Positions 34,502 through 44,747 of a DNA stretch of 64,000 nucleotides are shown one piece after another. Both the position numbers and the translations under genes were made by a program. The stretch lies in contig OW568861.1 of NCBI GenBank assembly GCA_938743325.2, positions 1,426,001 through 1,490,000 on the forward strand, read 5' to 3'. Position 1 is the stretch's first letter. The number at the start of each line of letters is the position of its first letter. The stretch comes from Pycnococcus provasolii (lineage: Eukaryota; Chlorophyta; Pseudoscourfieldiophyceae; Pseudoscourfieldiales; Pycnococcaceae). The notes under the pieces were generated by a model. That model did not search any database, was not told where the DNA came from, and saw nothing but the letters and a program-made list of their open reading frames with translations.

Positions 34502-35484
34502 ATGGCGGATAAGCGGGATTGGACGCCCGCGCAGGATCAGCACACTGTTTCCGTGCCGTACGGCACTTATTCTGATCTGACGGTATCCAAGCTCTTTTGA
34601 TTCCAAGCCGAATGATGTAACGGCTTCGTCGGAGTGCGTGTCTTCAGATGTGGCATCACTGTCAACCCCGAACACAGGTTATGGTCGATGGTCACCTCGT
34701 CAAGAGGATTGGCGTTTGGCAGGAGTATAAAGCGCGAATGGACGCGATTCCGACACTTTCTGCACAGGAAAATGGCTCCAGCTACGTGATACCCATCGAG
34801 CCACAACCTTATGGCTGGCCGAAGTTGGATCTCATGGAAACGAAGTGGGATTGTTCGGGAGAACATATGGGCGGCTGGGATGGAGTATTCTCTAACATTC
34901 TAACGTATCGGACAACGACAAAAGATCAGCCGGTATCGCTATACGTCCCGCCAGGCAAAGAGTCTGTGACCGTTCCCGGATTCAACATGACGGTGCACAT
35001 TCAGTGGTCGGTTTCCAACGGAGCGGCTACGTACGTCAGTCACACGGTCGAATCGGTGGGAGCGCTAAAGGAGTACGAAGATAACCCCCCCTTCATACCG
35101 GGCTTAATGGACGACGAGGACAAGGCCGCCTTGTACGCGTCGAACGAGGTGGATGAGAACGAGGAGGCTACGGCACCACCAACCATGATGACGGCACCAC
35201 AAACACAGCAGGTCACCGTTGCGTCTCATCAAGTAGTACAATCTCGTCAAGAAATTCCAGCGTCTCCAATTATGCCTCAAACGGTGTCGTCGTCGGGGCC
35301 TAACACTGACAACCTGAGCAGCTGGCTCACAAAGAACTCGCTGGACTCTTTTGAGACTAAATTGCGTGAGTACGGCGTGAGCGAGGTGAGCGACCTTAAA
35401 GACTTGGATGAGAGCGAACTCGAAGAAGTCGGATTTAAGAAATTGCACAGGAAGAGGCTTGCGAATGCGCTTGCTGGCCAGTAG
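34502..35484 (+). CDS. SAM-domain protein, 5' end uncertain
   Basis: Exons 34502..34582 and 34678..35484 join through a gtatcc...aacacag intron, which keeps the frame (DLT to VMVDGHLVKRIGVWQEY). More coding sequence may lie upstream, as the frame stays open to 34379. A middle beta-rich part (VMVDGHL to HTVESV) has no family I recognise. An acidic Met/Thr/Gln-rich linker follows, and a single SAM domain ends the protein (LSSWLTKNSLDSFETKLREY, SEVSDLKDLDESELEEVGF). No signal peptide or membrane helix is visible in this part. The membrane helices encoded at 33150..33360 might once have belonged to this gene. Confidence 0.65.
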
Positions 35485-35632
35485 TTGTTGAGATTCATAA
35501 TGGAGTGAGAACTGAGAAGGAGTGGGGTGAATGGGTTCACGAGTGCGGTCAGAGGTGATGATTGATATGTTTGAGTCAGTAGTGTAATCATGTTCATTCA
35601 AACACATGGAAAAGCTACAGTCAGTGTTACTT

Positions 35633-36658
35633 GACGATCCCGTGGCGATGAAGAAGCCGTCGGGAGAGTACGAAGCGCACGTGGGATGGCTGTCGGTGCC
35701 AAACTTGATGGATTGCGAGTGCGCACCATTCGCGTGCGAGATGGCGGGCAGTTCGCCTCCGTCGCCGTCCCCTCGTCTCGCCGCCTTGGCAGCCGGCGAA
35801 AGTTCCGTGTTCAGGAGGAGGTCCCAACCCACGGGTGGTGGCGGCGTGTCGTCCGCCGCGGCTGCCAGCCGCGTGCGTTTTCGCGACGACGTCGCGTCGA
35901 CGAGCTCGTACATGCGACCCGTGACGCGCAGGTACTTGATTCCGTTTCCGACTGCGTCAAGCAGCCTTCCCGGCGCGACGACGCGCACTTCCTTGGCGAG
36001 CGCGCAGACGAGCGCGCGCCGTCTTGCGTCTCTTGTGGTTTCGCCGTAGATGTCCGCGGGTGTTAAAGCAGCCGATCTGGATATGAGTTGGTCAAGGCGT
36101 GTGTACTGCTTCGGCTGCGTTGTTTTCATGTGCTGTCCTAGCGCGCGCGTTTGTCGCAGGAGCATGCGTGCGGACTGCGCGTCTTTGAGTTCGAGGAGTT
36201 CGAGGAGGACTTGCGTGTACAAGTTGACGGCTAGTGTTGGCGTCAGTTCACACTTCGCCAGTGCCGTGAGAACGCGGTCGAGGCGCCCGTTGAGCACGTC
36301 TGAGAAGACGCTCGACGACGACGCGAGGAGAGGCGCGAGTGCCGACTCGTCAAGTGTCGATGCTGACGCCTGGTTCATGACGAGAGCGTACTTCACGGAG
36401 TCTCCGGGCACGGCGTTGAGCGCGACTGCGGACTCCTCCTTGAGCGCCTCGAAGCTCTTGGTGAGGTTGTTTTCCAGCAGGAACTGTTCGACGATGCGTA
36501 CGACTGAGGTGGACGGCACCAACGTCGAGCTCGCAGGTGACGCCATGCTTCGGGAGTGTTAGGCGGTATGAATAGTGGCGGCGGCGGATCGCAGTCCCAA
36601 CCCCGAAATCAAGATAAACCCGAATCATAGAAATGGTTTCTTGACTCGGTTGACTGGT
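35633..36658 (-). pseudogene. Partial duplicate of SMU1 (promoter and 5' half)
   Basis: The block matches 28062..29086 with the encoded 5' half unchanged; the few differences seen lie upstream of the start (aaaacg against aatcaag). It contains the start codon at 36546, the LisH and CTLH-like regions and the beginning of the first WD40 blade. It then stops at a sharp junction and reads into antisense of the SAM gene at 34502, giving a chimeric frame to 35104. Without WD40 blades it cannot be a full SMU1, but its promoter is present, so it could be transcribed. Near-identity marks a very recent event. Confidence 0.9.
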
Positions 36659-37646
36659 CATTGTCGGACCTGCACGCGTGCCTTGGGAGTGGTAAAATCT
36701 AGTGCGCACATGATCGATGATCCTTTCCCTCCCCACCTTGGCAGTCGGCGCAAGACGGAGCGTTCGGGCTGCCCCTTGTTGCCCACGAACGAAGCCGACT
36801 TGCAAGTTGCAAGCTGCATCGTCGACCCTCCCCCAGGTGAATGGGGTAGAAAACGCAGCTTCTCTTACCCCATAGCCGAGGAAAAGAGCCGCGGCCCGTT
36901 CCGAACGATGGGACGCTCCGTCTGCCCCCCTCCAATTTCCCCTTTCCCTTCCCCGGATCGCACCAGCCTTCTCCACAGTACCTCTCCAGGGCCGAGGCTG
37001 AGCAAGAACTGCGGACCAATCGGGTGGTCACAATAACACCCCCTCCCTTCCCTTCCCTTCCCTTCCCCCCGTCCGAGGCGGAACCCAAGACGCCCCCAAG
37101 GTTTCCATTAGCTTCCGACCCCCCCCGCTCGGGCGAGCCGCGCCTACTCGTACCTCTCGCCAACTCGCACGCACTCGAAGCACGCAACACACGCGCGCGC
37201 AGCACTCCCAACCTCCCAAGCACGCACGCGCAAATAGCTAGCTGGCTCGCTGTCTCGCTCCTTAGCACGCGCGCGACGACCAACTTCTTCGGGAACTGCC
37301 GGGCTCGTGCTGCTGTGCTGCTGTTGTTAAGGCGACGACGACGACGACGGCGAAGTCCTATCCATAATTCACAACAAACAGACTCGGCGCGGCGCGGCGC
37401 GGCGCGACGACTCGGGAACTAACGCCGACTTCTACAGGACACACAATACCGATTGTACAACGAAGCACGACAAGAAGAAGATATAGAAGAAGAAGAAGAA
37501 CGACTGTGCAGTGCAGTGCAGTCTTCGCTTTCTCATCAGGCACATACAGGACGGTGAACTGTGAACTGTGAACTACCATACAAGGAGCCCAGCATTTCAC
37601 AACATACATTCCACCAACATTCCATCACGACCTGCCCTTCTTTTAT
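36659..37646. other. Intergenic upstream of NEK kinase
   Basis: About 1 kb without a convincing gene. It has a cttccc microsatellite near 37045, a GGACCAATCGG (CCAAT-type) sequence near 37013 and a ttttatat stretch at 37641 next to the kinase start. Confidence 0.5.
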
Positions 37647-40600
37647 ATGCGCGTCCTCAACGGAAACTACCCAGGAGCAGGAGCCATGCCAACAAAGCAC
37701 TCGTCGTCGCCATCCTCTTCCAACTTAGCGCGATTCGAACGCCAGAAGGAACTCGGGCGCGGATCGTTCGGGTGTGCCATCCTTGTCACGAGAAAGAAGG
37801 ATGGAGAAAAGTTTGTCATCAAGGAAATCGACGTCAGCCGCATGCAGAGGCAGGAGCGAGATTCCGCGCACCTCGAGGCGAAACTTCTCGCCGCCATGGA
37901 ACACCCGAACGTCGTCAGGAGCCACGAAAGCTTCGTCGAACGTGGAAAGCTGTGCATCGTCATGGACTACTGCAGCGGGGGCGACCTGTACAAGCGCCTG
38001 CAGGCGCAGCGAGGAAAGCTGCTCAGAGAAGAACAGGTGCTCGACTGGTTCGTGCAGCTGTGCCTTGCACTTAAGCACGTGCACGACCGCAAGATTCTGC
38101 ACCGCGACATCAAAAGCCAGAACGTCTTCATCAGCGGAAACGGACTCCTCAAACTCGGAGACTTTGGCGTCTCCAAGGTGCTCGACTCCACGAGCCAGTT
38201 TGCAGCCACCGCAGTCGGCACGCCGTACTACATGAGCCCGGAAATCTGCCAAAACCAACGCTATGATCAGAGGAGCGACATCTGGAGTCTAGGGTGCCTT
38301 CTGTACGAGATATGCACGCTCAAGCACGCGTTCGACGCGAACAACATGAAGATGCTCATCCACAAAATCGTGCGCAGCAGCTACACGCCCGTGTCGAGCA
38401 CGCACTACACCAAGGGACTGCGCGACATCGTCGACAGCATGATTGCCAAGCAGCCTTCGAGGCGGCCCACCGTGAACAACCTTCTTGCCAACCCTATCCT
38501 GCGCGCGCGCATCGAAAAGTTCCTCTCGCGCACCGTCATGGCGGCGGAGTTTGCGCACACCGTGCTGCACGGAAGGCCGCGCAGGGGCGACGTGGTGATG
38601 CGAGCGAAGCAAAAAGCGCCCGCACCGGCACCGGCACCCGCGCCGACAGCTGGCGCTGAGAGAAAGCCAACCACGCCGACGAAGGCTGCCGCGGCGGCTG
38701 TCGCGGCACCCACGCCAAGCAAGGCACCGCCGAGGGATAAGCCTGCGCCTCTTCCTGCGCCGCCAGGCCCGGTTGGTGGGAGGGATCCATCTGCTGCGTA
38801 CAAGCCACCGCCAGGTCGCATCGTCACGAAGGCGATGGCAGCACACTACGCCGGCCGCGGCAATGCTGCTGCTGCTGCTGCTGCTGCCGCCAACCCCAAC
38901 AACGCGGGGATGCCTGCACCTGTGCGTCGCCATGCTGCTGCTGCACCAGCCTCGGCGGCGCCGGCATCATCATCGCCAAGTAAGGCGGCGGTGGCTCCGT
39001 CGCAGGCTGTCCTGCGTGCGAAGATGGCCAAGTTAGAGGTACAGCGGCGTGAGCTTGGGGCAGAGGACGGCAGCCCAAGCCGTGTGCAGCGCCAGCTTGA
39101 CCAGCAGAAGGAGGCGCAGCGGCGCGAGATGGAGCGTGCGGCGAAGGAGGCGGCGGATGCGTACAAGGTTGAAATGAAGCGTCGGCAGCAGGAGAACATG
39201 GCTGCGGCTGCGAGAGCGCGTGCCGATGAGGCGGAGAAGGAGGCGGAACGGCGCGAGGTGGAGCGTGCGGCGAAGGAGGCGGCGGGCGCGTACAAGGCGG
39301 ACATGAAGCGTCGGCAGCAGGAGAAGATGGCTGCGGCTGCGAGAGCACGTGCCGAGGAGGCGGAGCGTGAGCGCAAAAAGCGGGAGATTGCACGCGAGCG
39401 TGCCGAGCGCGAGGCGGCGGAGGCACGTGCAAGGCGCATTGGCGCGGCGAAGGCTCTGGAGGCGAGGCGCCAACACGAGGTGGAGTTGCGCAGGCAGGCG
39501 GAGCAGCAGGAGAGGATGCGCCGCGATGCTGAGCGGAAGCACGAATTCATGAGAAGGCAGGAGGAGGCGCGCGCGAACCGCGAGCGCCTGAGGCGCGAGC
39601 TTGATGGCCGTAGCCCCTCGTCCGAGGTGGAGGTTCTTGCGCCGGCAAGGCCTGATTCCGCCGCGGCACGTGCGCTTGTACGTCGTCAGCAGGCTGCGAT
39701 TGCAGCACACGAGCAGGCGACGAAGGCTCAGTATCCCCACCACCACCGTGGTGTGTCGGATCCCCACCCTCCTCGAAGTCCACCACGCAATCTCGCACCC
39801 GTTCGAACGCGACAGGATCCTCGTCATCAGCAGCGTCGTGTTGGAGGAGTTGGCGCACCGCCGGTTGACGTAAACTTTGCCGAGTTTCAGAGGCAGAACT
39901 ATCGAGAGCTTCGCGCCGCGGCGGAACGCAATCGTCGGCAGGTTCTGGGTGACATCTTCGGACCTGCGTATGCGGCTGTGCCAGATGGCGCCGCAGGTGG
40001 ACGTGCAAGTCCCGGTGTGCTTTCGCCGAGGCCGCCGTACGCGACAGAAGAGACAGAGGAGGATCAGCAGGATGACGTCGTTGCCCTGGCTGTGGACGAA
40101 AGCAGTCTTCCTGGTTCCAGGTTTATTCTGGAGGGTGGAGGTGCTGCGGCAGCTCCTCCTGCTCCTGCTCCTCCGAGGAGTTCACCGTCACCACCACCAC
40201 CACCATCACCGCCATCATCATCACCGCCACCGCCGCCGCCACCACCACCGAGGAGGTCGAGTCGTCCTTCTACACCTGAACCTCAGCCGCAGCAGGTGGT
40301 GGCTTCAGCTGCTGACGAGCGGCCGCTGCCGCTGCCAATCAAGCTTCCTCATGTGGGAGATTTGCCTCCCCCTGCTTATGCTGCTCCTCCGTTGGGAAGT
40401 CCAGGTCGCATTGCCATGGCTCTGCGTGCCAGCGCGGAGGATGATGAGGATGGAGGAGGAATCAGAGGAGGAATGCATGCGAAGCAGCATCGGGAGGAGG
40501 ATAAGGAGGAGGAAGAGGATGGCAACAATGCCAGCCTGACATTTAACCCGCGAGGAGGGCTTGACGATGACGTTGACGTTGACGACGACGACGACGACGA

Positions 40601-41105
40601 CAACAGGGAAGATTCTGGCCGTCACCTCTTTGCAATCCAGGAGGAGGATGCCGCTGAATTCGATGCTCTGGCGGACAACCTGAGAAGTGCCCTTCGGATC
40701 GGTGACATTGACGAGGAGGTGGAGACGCCTACTACCGCGAAGGGCACACCGTCGGGACCTGCGAGTGGCCACTTTGTGTTGGATGGAGCTGAGGTGAAGC
40801 TCCATGGCGTGGCTGATGACGACTCTGCGGCGATGCGTGTCGAGGCCCTTCGTGCATGGCTCGAGGAGGCTTTAGGCGCAGACACGCTGCTAGCTGCTTA
40901 CCAGCGCATGCAGCAAGTTGGAGGAGGTGGTGGTAAGGAGGAGGATGAGGAGGACGGCAACGGCGTCGACGAGGAGGAGGACGAGGAGGCTGAGGAAAGA
41001 GCTGCGGTGGAGGATTTGAGGCGTATCCTAGGACCTCATGTACGCTATCTGACTCTGATCCACCAACTGATTGTTTGCGAGGATGCATGCTATGCGACAG
41101 GTTGA
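37647..41105 (+). CDS. NIMA-related (NEK) protein kinase with long coiled-coil tail
   Basis: The product has 1152 residues; if ttttatat is a TATA box, the ATG at 37686 would be the true start. The kinase domain (~30-290) is complete: glycine loop ELGRGSFG, VIKEID lysine, HRDIKSQNVF, KLGDFGVSKVL, GTPYYMSPEIC and CLLYEICTLKHAFDA, the last typical of NEKs. The tail has Ala/Pro-rich spacers, a long Arg/Glu/Ala coiled coil (~440-660) with two repeated ~45-residue units, then Pro and Asp/Glu runs. NEK1/NEK5-type kinases with such tails act in cilia and the cell cycle. The last segment LEEALGADTLLAAYQRM is also seen in NEK tails. It seems intact with no intron. Confidence 0.92.
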   Translation: MRVLNGNYPGAGAMPTKHSSSPSSSNLARFERQKELGRGSFGCAILVTRKKDGEKFVIKEIDVSRMQRQERDSAHLEAKLLAAMEHPNVVRSHESFVERGKLCIVMDYCSGGDLYKRLQAQRGKLLREEQVLDWFVQLCLALKHVHDRKILHRDIKSQNVFISGNGLLKLGDFGVSKVLDSTSQFAATAVGTPYYMSPEICQNQRYDQRSDIWSLGCLLYEICTLKHAFDANNMKMLIHKIVRSSYTPVSSTHYTKGLRDIVDSMIAKQPSRRPTVNNLLANPILRARIEKFLSRTVMAAEFAHTVLHGRPRRGDVVMRAKQKAPAPAPAPAPTAGAERKPTTPTKAAAAAVAAPTPSKAPPRDKPAPLPAPPGPVGGRDPSAAYKPPPGRIVTKAMAAHYAGRGNAAAAAAAAANPNNAGMPAPVRRHAAAAPASAAPASSSPSKAAVAPSQAVLRAKMAKLEVQRRELGAEDGSPSRVQRQLDQQKEAQRREMERAAKEAADAYKVEMKRRQQENMAAAARARADEAEKEAERREVERAAKEAAGAYKADMKRRQQEKMAAAARARAEEAERERKKREIARERAEREAAEARARRIGAAKALEARRQHEVELRRQAEQQERMRRDAERKHEFMRRQEEARANRERLRRELDGRSPSSEVEVLAPARPDSAAARALVRRQQAAIAAHEQATKAQYPHHHRGVSDPHPPRSPPRNLAPVRTRQDPRHQQRRVGGVGAPPVDVNFAEFQRQNYRELRAAAERNRRQVLGDIFGPAYAAVPDGAAGGRASPGVLSPRPPYATEETEEDQQDDVVALAVDESSLPGSRFILEGGGAAAAPPAPAPPRSSPSPPPPPSPPSSSPPPPPPPPPRRSSRPSTPEPQPQQVVASAADERPLPLPIKLPHVGDLPPPAYAAPPLGSPGRIAMALRASAEDDEDGGGIRGGMHAKQHREEDKEEEEDGNNASLTFNPRGGLDDDVDVDDDDDDDNREDSGRHLFAIQEEDAAEFDALADNLRSALRIGDIDEEVETPTTAKGTPSGPASGHFVLDGAEVKLHGVADDDSAAMRVEALRAWLEEALGADTLLAAYQRMQQVGGGGGKEEDEEDGNGVDEEEDEEAEERAAVEDLRRILGPHVRYLTLIHQLIVCEDACYATG

Positions 41106-41414
41106 GAGAGAGAAAGGAAGTACTTTTAGTTGTGTGTGTGTGCGTGTGTGTGTGTGTGTGTGTGTTTGTGTGTGTGTTTGTGTCTGTGTGTGTAAGCGCT
41201 TTTTTTCTTTTGTGTGTGTGTGTGTTTTGTGTTTTTGTTTTTGTTTTTTTTTCCCGCACAATAAGAAGAAAACACCTCATTACTCGCGGAGAAAAAAAAA
41301 GCGTGCTGTTTTTTTCCTTCATACCCACATTTTCTCTGCATTTCTTTTTTTTATGTTGTTTTGATTTTTTGGCGTACACGAGCGGCGAAAGGAACAATTT
41401 TTCTTTTCTCGCAT
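41106..41414. repeat. Convergent intergenic region with (TG)n microsatellite
   Basis: A TG-rich simple repeat (41130..41235) and T-rich sequence separate the 3' ends of the NEK and PsbQ genes. Confidence 0.8.
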
Positions 41415-41999
41415 TTACGCAAGGCCGTTCACAGCCGAGGCGAGCGCCTCCTTCGCATCCGCGTACGCGGCGGCAGCTCCGTCGAAGTCCTTCGCGCGGC
41501 AGGCGAGGTCGAGCGCCTCGAACTTCTGCACGAGGTCGACGGGCTGCTTTCCGGAGAGGTTTTCGATGTCGTAGCGCGCGTATCCCATCTTGCGGCGCAT
41601 GCCACTCTGCACCTCAAGCCAGTATCCCTTCTTCACGAACGGCTCAAGATCGTTGAAGTCCTTGACGGCACGGGTGAGGCGGGCCTTCTGCTCGGCGGGC
41701 GTACGTCCACCCTCGGCGAAGGGGAATCGCTCTCCTCCACGCTTGAAGGACGAATCTCCCTGCTTGCTCTCGTCGATGTACTTGAGGAAGTTGGCTTGGT
41801 CAGGCGTGGCGATGAGGAGCTTCGCGGAGTCGAGCGCGAGCGCGGGGAGCTGCGTGAAGACGATCGCCGCCGCCGAGGCTGCGGCGATGGACTTCACGAC
41901 GGGGGAGGAGGAGGATGCGGACGCAGCCACCTTGACGGAGCGGCGCTGCACGGGTGCGGCAGCCTTGGAGACGCGCAGGGAACGGCTTGAGGCGATCAT
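41415..41999 (-). CDS. psbQ: Oxygen-evolving enhancer protein 3-type (PsbQ)
   Basis: The product has 194 residues. The N-terminus is a two-part plastid signal: a Ser/Arg/Lys-rich stroma part (MIASSRSLRVSK) and a hydrophobic lumen part ending LPALALDS, a good Ala-x-Ala-type cleavage at ~56. The mature part forms the PsbQ four-helix bundle, with DFNDLEPFVKKGYWLEVQSG, MRRKMGYARYDIENLSG and a Lys/Ala-rich last helix. PsbQ helps retain Ca and Cl at the water-splitting site of photosystem II in green algae and plants. It is divergent from the Lhca3-type gene 617 bp away, suggesting light-linked co-expression. Confidence 0.85.
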   Translation of the reverse strand: MIASSRSLRVSKAAAPVQRRSVKVAASASSSSPVVKSIAAASAAAIVFTQLPALALDSAKLLIATPDQANFLKYIDESKQGDSSFKRGGERFPFAEGGRTPAEQKARLTRAVKDFNDLEPFVKKGYWLEVQSGMRRKMGYARYDIENLSGKQPVDLVQKFEALDLACRAKDFDGAAAAYADAKEALASAVNGLA

Positions 42000-42616
42000 G
42001 ACGGACGTGAAGTTGTGTGTGTAGTGTGTAGTGTGTAGTGTGAAGTGTGTGCGGAATGGCGTGCTGGTGGTATTGGGCAGAGCAGTTTACGTGGACGCAC
42101 TCCGGGGAGGCGGAGGTTGAATAGAACAGGGGAGGGGGAGGAGGGAGGGAGAGGGAGGGAGGGAGAGAGAGGGACAAGAGGGGGCTGCAGGTGGGCGTTT
42201 ATGATATCTCCCCCCTCAAGTCACAGCCTTGTCCCAGACCTTGATTTCCTGATTTATCTTATCGAATCACTGCCTTTCGACGGGGACGCAAGTTCGGGGT
42301 TTCGCTCATTAACCCCGAGTGCGGTCGTCGCGTTCGGTCGGGCGCGCAGGTCGGAGGCGCCGAGGCGGGGCTTCTTGGGCGCTGCGTGGGATACCGGTTG
42401 GGCCCAAAAAAATTTCGATCAAACTCTTATCTTGAAAATCTTCCCTTTTCCTCTCTGTTTCCTCTCCCCTCGTCTCCTCTCCTCTCTCCTGTCCTCCTCC
42501 TCCCCCAAGCCCAAGCCCCCGGGGCCTCCTCCTCCTCCCTCCCTCCCTCCCTCCCTCTCCCTTGGCGACGCCGGCCTCGACCTCGACCTCCGAGATCGAA
42601 CACACAACTGCCTCCC
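42000..42616. promoter_or_regulatory. Divergent promoter of PsbQ and Lhca3-type genes
   Basis: 617 bp between two photosystem genes. Near each start there are simple repeats (tgtagtgtgtagtg near 42015 and ccctccctccctccct near 42540). No known light element can be assigned with confidence. Confidence 0.55.
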
Positions 42617-43806
42617 ATGCTCTCTAGCCTCAAGTCCGTGTGTCAGCGCCCAAAGGCACTCGCGCCCAGGAACGCGCGCCGCTCCCTCGTATGCCGCGCA
42701 GAGGAGGAGAAGGCGGACGCACCCGCCGCGGCGGCGGAGGAGGCACCCAAGGCGCCGGTTGTCAAGGTACGTCAAGGAAGGAGGGAATGCAGGACGTGAT
42801 ATGATACGGGGTCGGCAGGGGATGGGTGGGTGAGAAAGGGTGCGAGTAAGCCAGCGAGCTAGCGAGCTCTCACCCTGTGCATGTGTATGTTTCGGAAGTG
42901 CTTTGGTTGATGGACGAGACTACTCTTGTACTACCGTCACACTTTTTTGTGTTTCGTTTTACGTTTTTTTTGGGAACACCTGGAAGAAAAACGTGCAAGG
43001 CCACGCAAGAACGACGAACGTGAATGCAACAAAGGTTGGGAAAACGAAACGAAACGCCTCAGATCACTCATCACAAACAACACACACACACACACACACA
43101 GCGTGAAATCCCGGAGGCACGCGGTATCCTCGGTATCGGTGGAAGCACCTCCGCGGCGGCGTACGTCGACGCGGCGCTTCCCGGCAACTGGGGATTCGAC
43201 CCGCTCGGAATCAGCGACCCGGAGGGTGCTGGTGGCGCGATCGACCCGGAGTGGCTCGGATATGCCGAGATCATTCACGGACGCTGGGCTATGCTTGGAG
43301 TTGCCGGTGCCGTTGCGCCGGAGATTCTCGGAAATGCCGGCATCATCCCGAAGCAGACGGGACTTCTGTGGTTCCAGGCTGGTGTGATCCCGCCGCTCGG
43401 CTCGCCGGACTTCTACTGGGCGGATGCGAAGACCATCTTCTTCGTTCAGATTGTGCTCATGCAGTTCGCCGAGCTGCGCCGCCTGCAGGACTACCGCAAC
43501 CCGGGAAGCATGGGACCTGACGGACAGGACTTCGCCGGCCTGCAGAAATACCTCGGAGGCAGCGGAGAGGCTGCGTACCCCGGAGGTGGCGTGTTCAACT
43601 TCATGAAGTTCGGCAAGACGCCCGAGGAGCTCGCCTCCATGAAGGAGAAGGAGATCAAGCACGGACGCTTGGCGATGATGGCCTTCCTTGGAATTGGAGG
43701 ACAGGCGGTCATCACCGGACAGGGACCGGTGCAGAACCTCGTCGACCACCTCTCGGACCCGCAGCACAGCAACATGTGGTACAACTTCGCAAGCATGAAC
43801 CAGTAA
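42617..43806 (+). CDS. LHCA3: Photosystem I light-harvesting protein, Lhca3 type (2 exons)
   Basis: Exons 42617..42766 and 43102..43806 are joined in phase 0; the 335-bp intron runs from gtacgtc to a (CA)n tract ending in cag. The 284-residue product begins with a plastid transit peptide (MLSSLKSVCQRPKALAPRNA). The three-helix chlorophyll a/b fold has ALPGNWGFDPLGI, helix B EIIHGRWAMLGVAGAVAPEI, helix C FFVQIVLMQFAELRRLQDY and helix A KEIKHGRLAMMAFLGI. LGNAGIIP, TGLLWFQAGVIPP and GPVQNLVDHLSDP are signatures of Lhca3. The Trp in HGRWAM and the Glu/Arg and His ligands are in place. It feeds excitation to photosystem I. Confidence 0.95.
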
Positions 43807-44084
43807 AGTGTTCGAGCGCTGCTTAGCTTGTGCGGGTTAGAAAAAAAATCTCAAGGGTGTTACTCATCAAAGGTTGTTTTTCGTGGAGAATGGGTACATA
43901 CAGGGTACGTACTTCCTCCTCCTTGGCACGCACAAGCAAGCAATAAAAGTCGTCGTCGTCGTCGTTGTTGTTGTTGTTGGTGGGTCTGCTTTTATGTATT
44001 TAGCACAGTGGGTAAAATGAAGTAGAACAAAAACACACACACACACACGCACAAGCTTATTACTATGTCAAAAGTTCGTTCCAC

Positions 44085-44747
44085 TCAGATGTCCGACTGG
44101 TCGCTGCGTTCGTCCATAAACTCCGCCCACCTGCTGTCGTACCACGCGCACACAGCCTCGTGATACGCACGCGCAAACTCCGGGTCCTCCGGGTTGTTTG
44201 ACATCGCCGCCTCCGCAGCCACCTCACCAGGCGTGGGTGGGAATTTATCTGGCCGCGCCATGCGCATCTTCTTCTGCATAAAAGCCACCTGAGCGCGCAC
44301 ACGCTTTTCCTTGTGTGCCACCTGTTTAATTCTCTCCTGCAACAGCGGCTGCACGGCGTGGTTGAACGCCATGGTCGCCTCATCGAACGACTTGCTGCTG
44401 CTGAAGCACTGTTTCGTGGATGTCGCGGTGTCGCCGTTACTATTGTCGCCATCGAAGTAGTCGCTCACGTCGCACACGTCGTCATCCTCGTCGTCGAGCA
44501 CGTGGTCGTCTTTATTGTCGTGCTCGCGTTCGGCGTCGTCGTCGTCGTCGCGTCCGAACGGCCCATTCGAGGTTGCGTAGAGACGCGTCAATGCGCGTTG
44601 ACGACGTGGCACTGCGCGTGGAGCCTGTGTCGTCGTCCATGTTAAGTTGGCTGGCATTGCGCGCCGATACGGTGCGGCGCACACGCCTCCTCGTCGTATG
44701 CGCGAGCAGGGTAGGTGTTTGGTTTGTGCTGCTGCGAGAGCTGGCAT
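44085..44747 (-). CDS. Hypothetical protein with organelle-type N-terminus
   Basis: The product has 220 residues. The N-terminal ~60 residues are Arg/Ala/Thr-rich without acids, as in a plastid or mitochondrial targeting peptide (ends RALTRLYATS). A long acidic stretch (70-105) follows, then a helical, basic part (FNHAVQPLLQERIKQVAHKE) and a conserved-looking end: PEDPEFARAYHEAVCAWYDS. I do not recognise the family. The helical end is protein-like, so the gene is probably real. Confidence 0.6.
   Translation of the reverse strand: MPALAAAQTKHLPCSRIRRGGVCAAPYRRAMPANLTWTTTQAPRAVPRRQRALTRLYATSNGPFGRDDDDDAEREHDNKDDHVLDDEDDDVCDVSDYFDGDNSNGDTATSTKQCFSSSKSFDEATMAFNHAVQPLLQERIKQVAHKEKRVRAQVAFMQKKMRMARPDKFPPTPGEVAAEAAMSNNPEDPEFARAYHEAVCAWYDSRWAEFMDERSDQSDI

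Noticed and set aside
35104-35632. C-terminal part of the chimeric SMU1 frame as a real protein segment
   Set aside because: It is the reverse complement of the SAM gene exon, so its sequence is fortuitous.
38824-39827. Long minus-strand frames opposite the NEK kinase tail
   Set aside because: They mirror the Arg/Glu/Ala coiled coil and Pro runs of the kinase gene, which has the clear domain evidence.
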